Source of the DNA: Massilia sp. PDC64
GTDB taxonomy: Bacteria; Pseudomonadota; Gammaproteobacteria; Burkholderiales; Burkholderiaceae_D
Assembly (NCBI RefSeq): GCF_900101265.1
Contig: NZ_FMZS01000003.1
Location: 62,001 to 126,000 of the forward strand
Direction: 5' to 3'
DNA length: 64,000 bases
In this document: positions 41,794-50,195 of the stretch, one piece after another
Numbering within the stretch: the first letter of the stretch is position 1
How the letters are laid out: each line of letters starts with the position of its first letter
The notes under the pieces: generated by a model
Database searches by the model: none
The model's input: the letters and a program-made list of their open reading frames with translations, nothing else
What the model was told of the DNA's origin: nothing
Program-made: the position numbers and the translations under genes

Positions 41794-41807
41794 TGAAATC
41801 GATTTCA
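41794..41807. promoter_or_regulatory. Perfect LacI-type operator between GH1 and lacI-family genes
   Basis: TGAAATCGATTTCA, a perfect 14-bp palindrome with the central CG of LacI-family operators, 42 bases before the GH1 start and 136 before the regulator start. It differs from the xyl-box-like sites elsewhere in the window, so it should be the site of the adjacent LacI protein, controlling both directions. Confidence 0.75.
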
Positions 41808-41943
41808 TCGTACATGCCCGATTGGCCGGGTGTCAATTACATTTTTTACCTGTAAGCATCAACGCCACATGTCAAAGCTGCATGTCTGGTGTATATTCAC
41901 GAGCTTCGCGGCAGCCGCCGTGTCAAGATGCAGGCCGAAACGC

Positions 41944-42963
41944 ATGAAAAAGGATTCCAGCAGTTCGCCGATGGTCACAGTCCATGAGGTCGCCCGTGTG
42001 GCGGGCGTGTCCGCGGCGACGGTCTCGCGCTTCCTGAACGGTACCGCCAAGGTGTCGGAGGAAAAGCGCCAGGCCATCGAAAGCGTCATCGAAAAGCTCA
42101 ATTACAAGCCGAACGTGCTGGCCCAGAACCTCAAGACGGGCAGCTCGCGCACCATCGGTGTGCTGACCCAGTCGCTCGTGTCGGGGTATTTTGCCGACGC
42201 GATGGCGGGCATCGACGAGGCCCTGCAGGGCACGGGTTACGCGCCGCTGATCGTGTCGGGCCACTGGCATGCGGACGAGGAGGCGGAGCGCATCGAGCTC
42301 CTGATCGCGCGCCGCGTGGACGGTCTCGTCATCCTGAGCGGTAAATTGAAGGATGCGCAGATCCTGAAACTGTCGCAGCGCGTGCCCATCGTCGCCTTCG
42401 GCCGCGACCTGAGCGCGCCGCGCGCCTACGGCTTCTGTCTCGACAATTACTGGGGCGCGTGCGAGGCGGTGGGCTACCTGATCGACCAGGGCCACCGCAA
42501 CATCGCGTTCATCACGGGCCCGTCCGACCACCAGGATGCGCTGGCCCGCCTGGCCGGCTACCGCGACACCCTCGCCAAGCACGGCATCAAGGAACAGCAG
42601 CAACTGATCGTGGGCGGCGACTTCCAGGAATCGAGCGGCCTCCTGGCCGTCGAACGCCTGCTGGAATCGGGCCAGCGCTTTTCCGCGATCTTCTGCGCGA
42701 ACGACCTGACGGCCTATGGCGCGCGCCTGGCGCTGTACCGGCGCGGCATCCGCGTGCCGGAAGACATCTCCGTCATCGGCTTCGACGACCTGCACAGCTC
42801 GATGTACACGACGCCGCCGCTGACCACCGTGCGCCAGCCGCTGTTCGACGTGGGTAAGTGCCTGGGCCGCGCGATCGTCAAGATGATCGGGCACGAGACG
42901 CTCGACATCGAGGTGCCGCAGCTGAACCTCGTCGTGCGCGAGTCCGTCAAGCGCGTCGACTGA
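41944..42963 (+). CDS. LacI-family repressor of the beta-glucoside operon
   Basis: 339 residues from ATG 41944. LacI HTH at residues 11-58 (VTVHEVARVAGVSAATVSRFLNG, then the hinge NYKPNVLAQNL), followed by the periplasmic-binding-protein-like sugar domain (IGVLTQSLVSGYFADAMAGI; DGLVILSG; IAFITGPSDHQDALARLAGY; DISVIGFDD). Divergent from the GH1-glk-MFS operon over the operator at 41794, hence its likely regulator with a beta-glucoside or glucose derivative as inducer. Ends 11 bases before a hairpin. Confidence 0.92.
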   Translation: MKKDSSSSPMVTVHEVARVAGVSAATVSRFLNGTAKVSEEKRQAIESVIEKLNYKPNVLAQNLKTGSSRTIGVLTQSLVSGYFADAMAGIDEALQGTGYAPLIVSGHWHADEEAERIELLIARRVDGLVILSGKLKDAQILKLSQRVPIVAFGRDLSAPRAYGFCLDNYWGACEAVGYLIDQGHRNIAFITGPSDHQDALARLAGYRDTLAKHGIKEQQQLIVGGDFQESSGLLAVERLLESGQRFSAIFCANDLTAYGARLALYRRGIRVPEDISVIGFDDLHSSMYTTPPLTTVRQPLFDVGKCLGRAIVKMIGHETLDIEVPQLNLVVRESVKRVD

Positions 42964-42974
42964 CTGACAAAAAA

Positions 42975-43002
42975 TCGGGGTCAGAGCACGCTCTGACCCC
43001 GA
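42975..43002. repeat. Short REP-type palindrome, possible bidirectional terminator
   Basis: TCGGGGTCAGAGC (42975-42987) faces GCTCTGACCCCGA (42990-43002), giving a stem of about 12 bp with a tiny loop. It is the end sequence of the 153-bp element at 37749 without the interior. Placed between the convergent LacI and SDR genes, it can stop both transcripts. Confidence 0.7.
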
Positions 43003-43029
43003 ATTCAGCCCGAGTTGACGGGCGCCGCG

Positions 43030-43776
43030 TCACGCCGCGAAGCCGCCGTCTACTGCCAGATCCGATCCCGTCACGAAGCTCGCCTCGGGGCTGGCCAGCC
43101 ACGCGACCATCGATGCGACTTCTTCCGGCCGGCCGTGGCGCGGCAGGGCCATGAAGCCGTGCAGCGATTTGCCGAAATCGGTGTCGGCCGGATTCATGTC
43201 CGTGTCGACCGGGCCCGGCAGCACGTTGTTCACCGTGATGCCGCGCGGACCCAGGTCGCGCGCCAGACCTTTCACCAGCCCCGTCAGGGCCGACTTGCTC
43301 ATCGCGTAGACCGCGCCGCCGGCGAACGGCATGCGCAGCGCGTTCGTGCTGCCGATGTTGATGATGCGGCCGCCGTCCGGCAGGTGGCGCGCGGCGGCCT
43401 GCGCAGCGACGAACACGGCGCGCACGTTGACGGCGACCGTCTTGTCGAAATCCGCGATCGGGAATTCCGTCACGTGGCCGCCGAGGAAGACGCCTGCGTT
43501 GTTGACGACGATGTCCAGCCGGCCGAATTTCGCGGCAGCCGTGTCGATGGCGGCGGCCAGCGCCTGCGGATCGGCCACGTCGGCGCGCAGGGCGAGGGCG
43601 CGGCCGCCTGCCGCTTCGATACGGCCCGCCAGTGCCTGCGCGGCGGCGTCCGACGACTGGTACGTGAAGGCGACGGCCGCGCCGTCGGCGGCGAGACGTT
43701 CCACGATGGCCGCGCCGATGCCGCGCGATCCGCCGGTGACGAAGGCGACTTTGTCTTTCAGGTTCGTGTTTGCCAT
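43030..43776 (-). CDS. Short-chain dehydrogenase/reductase
   Basis: 248 residues from ATG 43776 (ribosome site GGAGAG; ATG 43788 is an alternative). Classical SDR: cofactor motif TGGSRGIG, NNAG at about 86-89, catalytic Ser in NIGSTNALR, YxxxK as YAMSK, and GPVDTDMNP. Probably NADPH-dependent 3-oxoacyl or carbonyl reductase; substrate unknown. Divergent from a LysR regulator 117 bases away, which is its likely controller. Confidence 0.93.
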   Translation of the reverse strand: MANTNLKDKVAFVTGGSRGIGAAIVERLAADGAAVAFTYQSSDAAAQALAGRIEAAGGRALALRADVADPQALAAAIDTAAAKFGRLDIVVNNAGVFLGGHVTEFPIADFDKTVAVNVRAVFVAAQAAARHLPDGGRIINIGSTNALRMPFAGGAVYAMSKSALTGLVKGLARDLGPRGITVNNVLPGPVDTDMNPADTDFGKSLHGFMALPRHGRPEEVASMVAWLASPEASFVTGSDLAVDGGFAA

Positions 43777-43893
43777 GATGCTCTCCATTCGGTTGGGGTG
43801 GTTGATGTGTGCAGTATCATTCCAACTCCCGGTTCAAACTAGCCGGGCAATATGCACAAGACTTTCAACCATTAGTTAAAGTTCGGGTCGGCC

Positions 43894-44805
43894 ATGGAGC
43901 ATCTGGATTCCTTCATCTACAGCGCCGAGGACGGCGGCTTTTCCGCGGCCGCGCGCCGGCTGGGCCTCACGCCGGCCGGCGTCAGCAAGAACGTGGCCCG
44001 GCTCGAGGCGAACCTGGGCGTGCGGCTGTTCCGGCGCAGCACGCGCAAGCTGAGTCTCACGGAAGAGGGCGAGCAGTTGCTGCGCGAAGTGGCCGAGCCG
44101 TGGCACCGCATCCAGGATGCGATGGCCGTCGTGCGCCAGGGCGCCAACCACGCCGCCGGGCCGCTGAAGGTGGCGATGGCGCCGGCCGTGGGACGCATGC
44201 ATTTCGTGCCGATGCTGGCGGAATTCCGCCGCCGCTATCCCGAGGTGCTGCCCGACCTGCACTTCGACAACCGCCAGGTCGACCTGATCGCGGAAGGGTT
44301 CGATGTCGCGATCGGCGGCGGCGTCGAGCTGCCGCAGGGCGTCGTCGCGCGCGAGCTGGCGCGGGTGGGCATCGTGCTCGTGGCATCGCCCGACTACCTG
44401 GCCCGGCGCGGCACGCCCACGCACCCGGACGACCTCGCCGCGCACGACGGCATCGCGCGCCGCTCGATCCGTACGGGCCGGCTGCAAGTGCTCACCTTGC
44501 GCGACGATGCCGGCCGCGTGGCGCCCTACGATCCCCGCCCCGTGGCCGTGCTGGACGATCCGGAAGCGATGGCGCATGCGGCGGCCGCCGGCCTCGGCAT
44601 CGCGCTGCTGCCCGCGCCGCACGCGGGGCCGCTGCTGGCGGAGGGGCGGCTCGTGCGGATTCTTCCGGACTGGTACGCGGAGACGGGGCCGCTGTTCCTC
44701 TATTACTCGAACCGGCGGCTGCTCCCCGCCAAGACGCGCGTGTTCGTGGATTTCGTCGTCGAGCGTTTTCGGGAGCAGGGGCTGGCCGCGCACTTCGCGG
44801 GCTGA
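43894..44805 (+). CDS. LysR-family transcriptional regulator
   Basis: 303 residues. HTH at about 1-60 (MEHLDSFIYSAEDGGFSAAARRLGLTPAGVSKNVARLE), effector domain from about 90 (LKVAMAPAVGRMHFVPMLAEF) of the CrgA-like subgroup. Divergent from the SDR gene, the common arrangement for autoregulated LysR/SDR pairs. Confidence 0.91.
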   Translation: MEHLDSFIYSAEDGGFSAAARRLGLTPAGVSKNVARLEANLGVRLFRRSTRKLSLTEEGEQLLREVAEPWHRIQDAMAVVRQGANHAAGPLKVAMAPAVGRMHFVPMLAEFRRRYPEVLPDLHFDNRQVDLIAEGFDVAIGGGVELPQGVVARELARVGIVLVASPDYLARRGTPTHPDDLAAHDGIARRSIRTGRLQVLTLRDDAGRVAPYDPRPVAVLDDPEAMAHAAAAGLGIALLPAPHAGPLLAEGRLVRILPDWYAETGPLFLYYSNRRLLPAKTRVFVDFVVERFREQGLAAHFAG

Positions 44806-44887
44806 GCACTGTCACGGAACTGACATTTAGCCTTAATACAATGTACGATTGCCAACCACAAGCAACCCGACAGAAAGACCCGACCGC

Positions 44888-46576
44888 ATGAGACCGTCCT
44901 GGCTGAAGACTTCGCTCACCCTGATGACCTGTTCCGCGCTGTGGCTGCCCGCACCGGCCCCCGCGGCGGGCGCGGACAAGCCGGCAGCATCCAGCCAGGC
45001 CGCCGCCCAGGCAAAACCGCCGAAGCTGGTCGTCGTGATGGTCATCGACGGCCTGCCGGCCGAGCAGGTGCAGCGCTATCGCGACCAGTTCGGCCCGGGC
45101 GGCCTGCGCCGGTTGCTGGAACAGGGCGCGTCGTTCACGGATGCGCACCAGGCGCACGGGATCACGGTGACGGCCGTCGGCCACTCGGCCGTGCTGACGG
45201 GCGCGTATCCGTACCGGCACGGCATCATCGGCAACAACTGGATCGATGCGAACGGCCAGCAGGTCTATTGCACCGAGGACACCCGTTACCACTACATCGA
45301 CGAAGAGACGGACGCGCACGACGGCACGTCGCCCGCGAACCTGCGCGTGGACACGCTGGGCGACCAGCTGCGCTACGCCACCGGCAACCGCAGCAAGGTC
45401 GTGACCGTGTCCGGCAAGGACCGCGGCGCCATCCTGCTCGCGGGCAAGACGGGCACCGCCTACATGTACATGGACCAGACGGGCGATTTTGCCAGCAGCA
45501 CCTATTACATGGACAAGTACCCGGCCTGGGTCGAGCGCTTCCGCGCCGCGAAGCCGCAGGACCGTTACTATGCGAAGCCGTGGAAGCCGCTGCTCGACGA
45601 CAAGGCCTACGCGGACGACGCCCCGTACCCGGAAGCGACGACGACCAACCCTAACCGTTTTCCGTTCACGTTCTACAGCGAGAGCGGCAAGCCGGCCGCC
45701 GACTACTACGGCCGCCTGAAGGTCAGCCCGGCCGTGGATGAACTGACCCTCGAGTTCGCCGAAGCGGCCGTCGACGGCGAGCAGCTGGGCCGCAATCCGA
45801 CGGGGGCGACGGACCTGCTGGGCGTGAGCCTGTCCGGCCACGATTACGTGAACCATGCATACGGCCCGGAAAGCCGCATGTCGCACGACCACCTGCAGCA
45901 GATCGACCGCAAGATCGCCGAATTCTTCGCGTTCCTCGACAAGCGCGTCGGCATGGACAACGTGCTCGTCGTGCTGACGGCCGACCACGGCTTCGCCAAC
46001 ACGGCCGAGTTCGCGCGCGCACAGCATGCGGACGCGCTGCGCGTGAATCCGAAGACCCTGCTCGAGAACCTGAACACGGCGCTGGCCGAACGCTTCGGCG
46101 GCGCGAAACTCGTCAAGACGTCCCTGCTGCCGGACGTCCGTCTGGACGACGAGGCCATCGCGCGCCGCGGCCTCGTCCGTGCCGACGTGGAAAACGCCGC
46201 CGTCAAATTCCTGCTGGCGCAGCCGGGCATCTCGGAAGTCTTCACGCGCACGCAACTGGAGCAGGGCGTCGCCGCGAAGTCCCGCCTGGGCACCTTGATG
46301 CAGCGGGCGTGGAACAGCCAGGTGTCCGGCGACCTGCTGGTCGTGACGACGCCGTACACGATCTTCGGCAGCGGCACGTCCGGCGCGAGCCACGGCACGC
46401 CGTGGCAGTACGACACGTCGGTCCCGCTATTGATCATGGGCAGGCGGTGGATCCGGCCCGGCGAACAGCCTGGCTATGCGGAAGTCGTCGACATCGCCCC
46501 GACCCTGGCGCAGATCCTGCACGTACGCCGTCCGGCGGGTGCGGAAGGGCGCGTGCTGAAGGAGGCGTTGCGTTGA
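44888..46576 (+). CDS. PafA-like alkaline phosphatase-superfamily phosphatase
   Basis: 562 residues from ATG 44888. Signal peptide to about residue 28. Alkaline phosphatase superfamily core: metal ligand Asp54 (VMVIDGL), candidate nucleophile Thr95 in ITVTAVGH (PafA uses Thr in the same x-x-GH context), Lys177 and Arg179 in SGKDRGAIL matching the PafA Lys/Arg pair that binds the phosphate monoester, and ADHGFAN further on. Periplasmic, broad phosphate-monoester hydrolysis expected. Followed by the exopolyphosphatase gene, making a phosphate-handling pair. Confidence 0.88.
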   Translation: MRPSWLKTSLTLMTCSALWLPAPAPAAGADKPAASSQAAAQAKPPKLVVVMVIDGLPAEQVQRYRDQFGPGGLRRLLEQGASFTDAHQAHGITVTAVGHSAVLTGAYPYRHGIIGNNWIDANGQQVYCTEDTRYHYIDEETDAHDGTSPANLRVDTLGDQLRYATGNRSKVVTVSGKDRGAILLAGKTGTAYMYMDQTGDFASSTYYMDKYPAWVERFRAAKPQDRYYAKPWKPLLDDKAYADDAPYPEATTTNPNRFPFTFYSESGKPAADYYGRLKVSPAVDELTLEFAEAAVDGEQLGRNPTGATDLLGVSLSGHDYVNHAYGPESRMSHDHLQQIDRKIAEFFAFLDKRVGMDNVLVVLTADHGFANTAEFARAQHADALRVNPKTLLENLNTALAERFGGAKLVKTSLLPDVRLDDEAIARRGLVRADVENAAVKFLLAQPGISEVFTRTQLEQGVAAKSRLGTLMQRAWNSQVSGDLLVVTTPYTIFGSGTSGASHGTPWQYDTSVPLLIMGRRWIRPGEQPGYAEVVDIAPTLAQILHVRRPAGAEGRVLKEALR

Positions 46577-46671
46577 TGGCGCCGGCAGACGTGACGAACA
46601 GTGTAACGGGAGCCGCGGGAGCGCCGGGGGCCGCTATACTGCCGTCAACGCCACTCAATGCGAGCCCTTCC

Positions 46672-48123
46672 ATGTACGCAGCAGTCGACCTCGGCTCCAA
46701 CTCGTTCCGCCTGCACATCGGCGAGCCGATCGCGGGCCAGATCCACATCGTGCGCACGGCGCGCGACCCGATCCGCCTCGCGGCCGGCCTCGGCCCGGAC
46801 AACGCCCTGTCCGAAGCCGCGGTCGAGACCGCATTGCGCACGTTGCGCGACTTCAGCGGCATCCTGCGCCAGTTCCGGCTGGATGCGGTGCGCGTCGTCG
46901 CGACCAACACGATGCGCGTGGCCAGCAATGCGGAGGCCGTGCTGCCGCGCATGGAAGAGGCGATCGGCTATCCGATCGAGATCATCTCAGGCGAGGAAGA
47001 AGGGCGCCTGATCTACATGGGCGTCGCGCGCGCGCTGGGCCGGCGCACGGAGCGGCGCCTCGTGATCGACATCGGCGGCGGTTCGACGGAAGTCATCGCG
47101 GCGCACGGCGACGACATCCACATCGTCGAATCGTTCAGCATCGGCACGCATCCGCAGAGCGCCACGTATTTCCGGGGCGGCCACATCAGCGCGGACGCGT
47201 TCGAGACGGCCGTCAACGCCGCGCGTGCCCAGTTCGAGGACCTGGCCGACCAGTACCGCAAGCATGGCTGGGATGCCGTCTACGGCTCGTCGGGCACGAT
47301 GCGTGCGATCAACGAAGTCATCTCGCGCAACCGGATCGGCGACGGCACGATGTCGCTGGCGAGCCTGCTCGCGTTGCGCGACAGGCTCATCGAACTGGGC
47401 CACGTCGACGCCTTCGACCTGCCGGGCGTGAAACGCGAGCGCGTGATCGTGATGACGGGCGGCCTGTCGATCCTGATCGGCGTGATGCAGGAGCTGGGGG
47501 TACCCGCCATGACAGCGATTAATGCCGGCCTGCGCCTCGGGGTGCTGTCCGATCTCGAACTGCGCGCCAACCGCCACGACCGCCGCGACCTGGCCATCCA
47601 GGACTGCATGCGCCGCTTCGGCGTCGACGCGCAGCGTGCCGCGCGCACGGCGTCCATCGCGAAAACCCTGTTCGACAAGCTGGCCCCGCAGGACGAAGCC
47701 GTCGCCCACCACCTGCTGCGCAGCGCCATGCTGCACGAGGTGGGGCAGGCCGTCTCGCACACGGGCGCGCACAAGCACGCGGCGTACATCGTCGAACACG
47801 CCGACCTGCCGGGCTTTACGGCGCGCGAGCAGCGCCTGATGAGCCTCATCGTGCTGGGCCAGAAGGGCAATTTGCGCAAGGTGCGGGAAGTGCTGGGCGT
47901 GCCGGACCTGGCCAAGGCCGTGCTGGCGCTGCGCCTCGCGGCCGTGTTCATGCACGCGCGCGTGGACGGCGACGTCGATGCCGTGCGCCTGCGTATGAAG
48001 GGCCGCATCGACATCGAGACGCCGCGCGGCTGGCTGCGCCAGCACCCGACGGTGGCCGCCTGGTTCGAGAAAGAGGCGGCCGCGTGGGGCGACGTGGGCG
48101 TGCCGTTCAGCGTCACCACCTGA
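46672..48123 (+). CDS. ppx: Ppx/GppA exopolyphosphatase
   Basis: 483 residues. ASKHA fold with phosphate-1 loop AVDLGSNSFRLHIG, NTMRVASN, SGEEEGRLIYMG, and phosphate-2 loop VIDIGGGSTEVI; C-terminal HD-like helical domain after about residue 300 (RSAMLHEVGQAVSHTGAHKHAAY). It hydrolyses polyphosphate ends or pppGpp. An upstream ATG at 46576, overlapping the phosphatase stop, is in frame and has a GGAGG site, but the 32 extra codons use rare codons and show no family similarity, so I use 46672 with reservation. Confidence 0.88.
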   Translation: MYAAVDLGSNSFRLHIGEPIAGQIHIVRTARDPIRLAAGLGPDNALSEAAVETALRTLRDFSGILRQFRLDAVRVVATNTMRVASNAEAVLPRMEEAIGYPIEIISGEEEGRLIYMGVARALGRRTERRLVIDIGGGSTEVIAAHGDDIHIVESFSIGTHPQSATYFRGGHISADAFETAVNAARAQFEDLADQYRKHGWDAVYGSSGTMRAINEVISRNRIGDGTMSLASLLALRDRLIELGHVDAFDLPGVKRERVIVMTGGLSILIGVMQELGVPAMTAINAGLRLGVLSDLELRANRHDRRDLAIQDCMRRFGVDAQRAARTASIAKTLFDKLAPQDEAVAHHLLRSAMLHEVGQAVSHTGAHKHAAYIVEHADLPGFTAREQRLMSLIVLGQKGNLRKVREVLGVPDLAKAVLALRLAAVFMHARVDGDVDAVRLRMKGRIDIETPRGWLRQHPTVAAWFEKEAAAWGDVGVPFSVTT

Positions 48124-48129
48124 ATCGCA

Positions 48130-48759
48130 TCAGCCGTATAGGTCGTGCCGGACGCCGTGCTCGTAATGGGCGTCGAGCTGGGCCGCCGTGGCGGCGTCGG
48201 CAGTGCGGCCCTGTGCCGCAGCCGTCAGCGCTTCGAGCATCCGGCCCGGCGTGGGCAACGCGCCGCGGTCGAGATGACACTCGGGCCGCCACAATCCGGC
48301 ACGGTTGACCGCTTTCCCGCAGTGATAAAGGACTTCGTCGATGGCGACGACGATGGCCGTCTTCGGGCGCTTGCCGCCTTCGGACAGGCGCACGAGCAGC
48401 GCATCGTCCGTCGTCGCGCGGGCGCGGCCGTTGATGCGCATGAAGATTTCCAGGCCCGGGAACAGGAACAGCATGCCCACGCGGTCGTCGTCCTGCAGGT
48501 TGCGCAGCGATTCGATGCGGTTGTTGCCGGGCCAGTCGGCAAAGGCGACGTGATGGTCGTCGAGCGCGTGCACGAAGCCGGGTGGTCCGCCGCGCGGCGA
48601 CGCGTCCAGGCCGCGCTCGCTGCCGGTGGCGAGGCAGAAGAACGTGGCCACGCGCAGGTAGTCGCGGTGGCAATCGATCAACCGGTCGAGGACGGCCTTC
48701 TGGATGCGTTCGGCCGGCGGGTCGTACAGCGCGTCGAGGTCGGGTGCGGGCAGGTTCAT
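48130..48759 (-). CDS. Pyridoxamine-5'-phosphate-oxidase-like (PPOX) flavin protein
   Basis: 209 residues from ATG 48759 (CAGGAGCCCGCC). Split-barrel PPOX family: TFFCLATGSERGLDASPRGGPPGFV, HHVAFADWPGNNRIESLRNL and RVGMLFLFPGLEIFMRINGRA, the pattern of the MSMEG_1061/FMN-binding pyridoxamine-phosphate-oxidase-related proteins. FMN-dependent oxidoreductase of unknown substrate. Divergent from the AraC regulator at 48854. Confidence 0.87.
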   Translation of the reverse strand: MNLPAPDLDALYDPPAERIQKAVLDRLIDCHRDYLRVATFFCLATGSERGLDASPRGGPPGFVHALDDHHVAFADWPGNNRIESLRNLQDDDRVGMLFLFPGLEIFMRINGRARATTDDALLVRLSEGGKRPKTAIVVAIDEVLYHCGKAVNRAGLWRPECHLDRGALPTPGRMLEALTAAAQGRTADAATAAQLDAHYEHGVRHDLYG

Positions 48760-48853
48760 GGCGGGCTCCTGGTCGTGAAAAGTCGGGCCAGTGTAGGCCG
48801 GGCCGGGTGGCCGGCTGTACAATTCCGCAGCCAATCCATATCGATTCGACGCC

Positions 48854-49639
48854 ATGGCCGACCTGACCCTCGACCCCGCCCTCGTCAACCGCTCCGACGG
48901 CCCGGTCGTCATCGTGGCGGCCGGCAGCCAGGAGACGGTGCGCAATTCCGGCGCGCACAGCCACAGCCGCGGCCAGTTGTTCGGCTCGATGCGCGGGCTG
49001 ATCACGGTGGGCGTGGACGAGGGCGTGTGGGTCGTGCCGACGACGCACGCGATCTGGGTGCCGCCGCACCATCCGCACTGGGGGCGCTCGCACGGCCCGT
49101 TCGAGGGCTTTGCCATTTACGTGGCCGAACCCGCGTGCGCGGGCCTGCCCGCGGCACCGTGCAGCATCCGCATGTCGGGCCTGCTGCGCGAGGCGATGCT
49201 GCGCGCCGCGCGCTGGCCGGTGGGGCCGCTGGATGCGCGCGGCGAGCGGCTCGCGGGCGTCATCCTGGACGAGATCGCGACGTCGCCCGTCGATGCGCTG
49301 GGCCTGCCGCTGCCGCGCGACGCCCGCCTGCTGCGCATCGCCCGCGCGCTCGCCGACGACCCGGCCGACGACCGCAGCCTCGAGGACTGGGCCCGCTGGG
49401 CCGCCATCGGCGCCCGTTCGCTGAGCCGGCATTTCGTGGCCGAGACGGGCTTCACGTTCACGGCGTGGCGCCAGCGCGCGCGGCTGCTGCGGGCCCTCGA
49501 GATGCTGGCGGACGACGTGCCCGTCACGCGCATCGCCCTCGACCTCGGCTATTCGACGCCGAGCACCTTCATCGACCTGTTCCGGCGCACGTTCGGCACG
49601 ACGCCGGCCGCGTACCGGCAGCGTTTCGTGGCTGCCTGA
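48854..49639 (+). CDS. AraC-family transcriptional regulator with cupin sensor
   Basis: 261 residues. N-terminal cupin-type domain (GAHSHSRGQLFGSMRGLITVGVDEGVWVVPTTHAIWVPPHHPHW) and C-terminal AraC HTH (about 165-258: SLEDWARWAAIGARSLSRHFVAETGFTF; VTRIALDLGYSTPSTFIDLFRRTFG). Typical local regulator; divergent from the PPOX gene 94 bases away, its likely target. Confidence 0.9.
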   Translation: MADLTLDPALVNRSDGPVVIVAAGSQETVRNSGAHSHSRGQLFGSMRGLITVGVDEGVWVVPTTHAIWVPPHHPHWGRSHGPFEGFAIYVAEPACAGLPAAPCSIRMSGLLREAMLRAARWPVGPLDARGERLAGVILDEIATSPVDALGLPLPRDARLLRIARALADDPADDRSLEDWARWAAIGARSLSRHFVAETGFTFTAWRQRARLLRALEMLADDVPVTRIALDLGYSTPSTFIDLFRRTFGTTPAAYRQRFVAA

Positions 49640-49707
49640 CCACGCTTGTAATCCTCGCCGCGGGATCGATACTGGAAGTCCGATCATCGACTTTCAGGGA
49701 GAGGATC

Positions 49708-50154
49708 ATGAACGAGCAAGCCAACATCAGCCTGGTCAAACAGGCGTACGACGCCTACGACAGGGGCGACATTCAAACGCTGCTTGGCCTGGCTGCGCAG
49801 GACATCGACTGGGAACTGCCCGAAGTGGAAGGTATTCCGTTCACCGGCAAGCGCCATGGCGTGAGCGAGGTGGCCGACTTCTTCCGCATCCTGGCCGAGT
49901 GCCAGGAACCGCGCGAATTCAAGCCGGACCGCTTCATCGCCCAGGACGACCAGGTCGTCGTGCAGGGGCACGCCACGTTTACCGTCAAGGCCACGGGCGC
50001 CGAGTTCAGCGGCGAATGGTGCCACATCTTCCGCATCGCCGGCGGCAAGATCGCCAGCTTCAAGGAATACGACGATACCCACCAGGCCGCGCAGGCCTAC
50101 CAGGCGCGGGGCGCCGGCGCCGGCATCGGCGCGGCGCAGCCGTCCATCCATTGA
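49708..50154 (+). CDS. SnoaL/NTF2-like protein
   Basis: 148 residues from ATG 49708 (GGGAGAGGATC). NTF2-like cone fold: ISLVKQAYDAYDRGDIQTLLGLAAQDIDWELPE, HGVSEVADFF, EFSGEWCHIFRIAGGKIASFKEYDDT. Such proteins bind or isomerise small hydrophobic compounds; the catalytic Asp/His pattern of true ketosteroid isomerases cannot be confirmed. Cytoplasmic. Ends in a hairpin shared with the convergent beta-barrel gene. Confidence 0.86.
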   Translation: MNEQANISLVKQAYDAYDRGDIQTLLGLAAQDIDWELPEVEGIPFTGKRHGVSEVADFFRILAECQEPREFKPDRFIAQDDQVVVQGHATFTVKATGAEFSGEWCHIFRIAGGKIASFKEYDDTHQAAQAYQARGAGAGIGAAQPSIH

Positions 50155-50161
50155 GATTCGG

Positions 50162-50192
50162 CGCCAGCCCGTGACTGCGTCGCGGGCTGGCG
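50162..50192. terminator. Bidirectional hairpin between convergent genes
   Basis: CGCCAGCCCG (50162-50171) pairs perfectly with CGGGCTGGCG (50183-50192) across an 11-base loop, between the NTF2-like and outer-membrane genes. No strong T tract, so termination is probable but not certain. Confidence 0.55.
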
Positions 50193-50195
50193 GCT

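Noticed and set aside
39271..41796. 841-codon open frame antisense to glucokinase and GH1
   Set aside because: It spans two well-supported genes and an operon junction on the other strand; no domain visible.
46635..46640. TATACT as a -10 box before ppx
   Set aside because: No acceptable -35 sequence at 16-18 bases upstream.
46576..46671. N-terminal extension of the exopolyphosphatase from ATG 46576
   Set aside because: Although it has a GGAGG site and overlaps the upstream stop, the 32 codons contain many codons rare in this genome and no Ppx similarity; the conserved start is at 46672.
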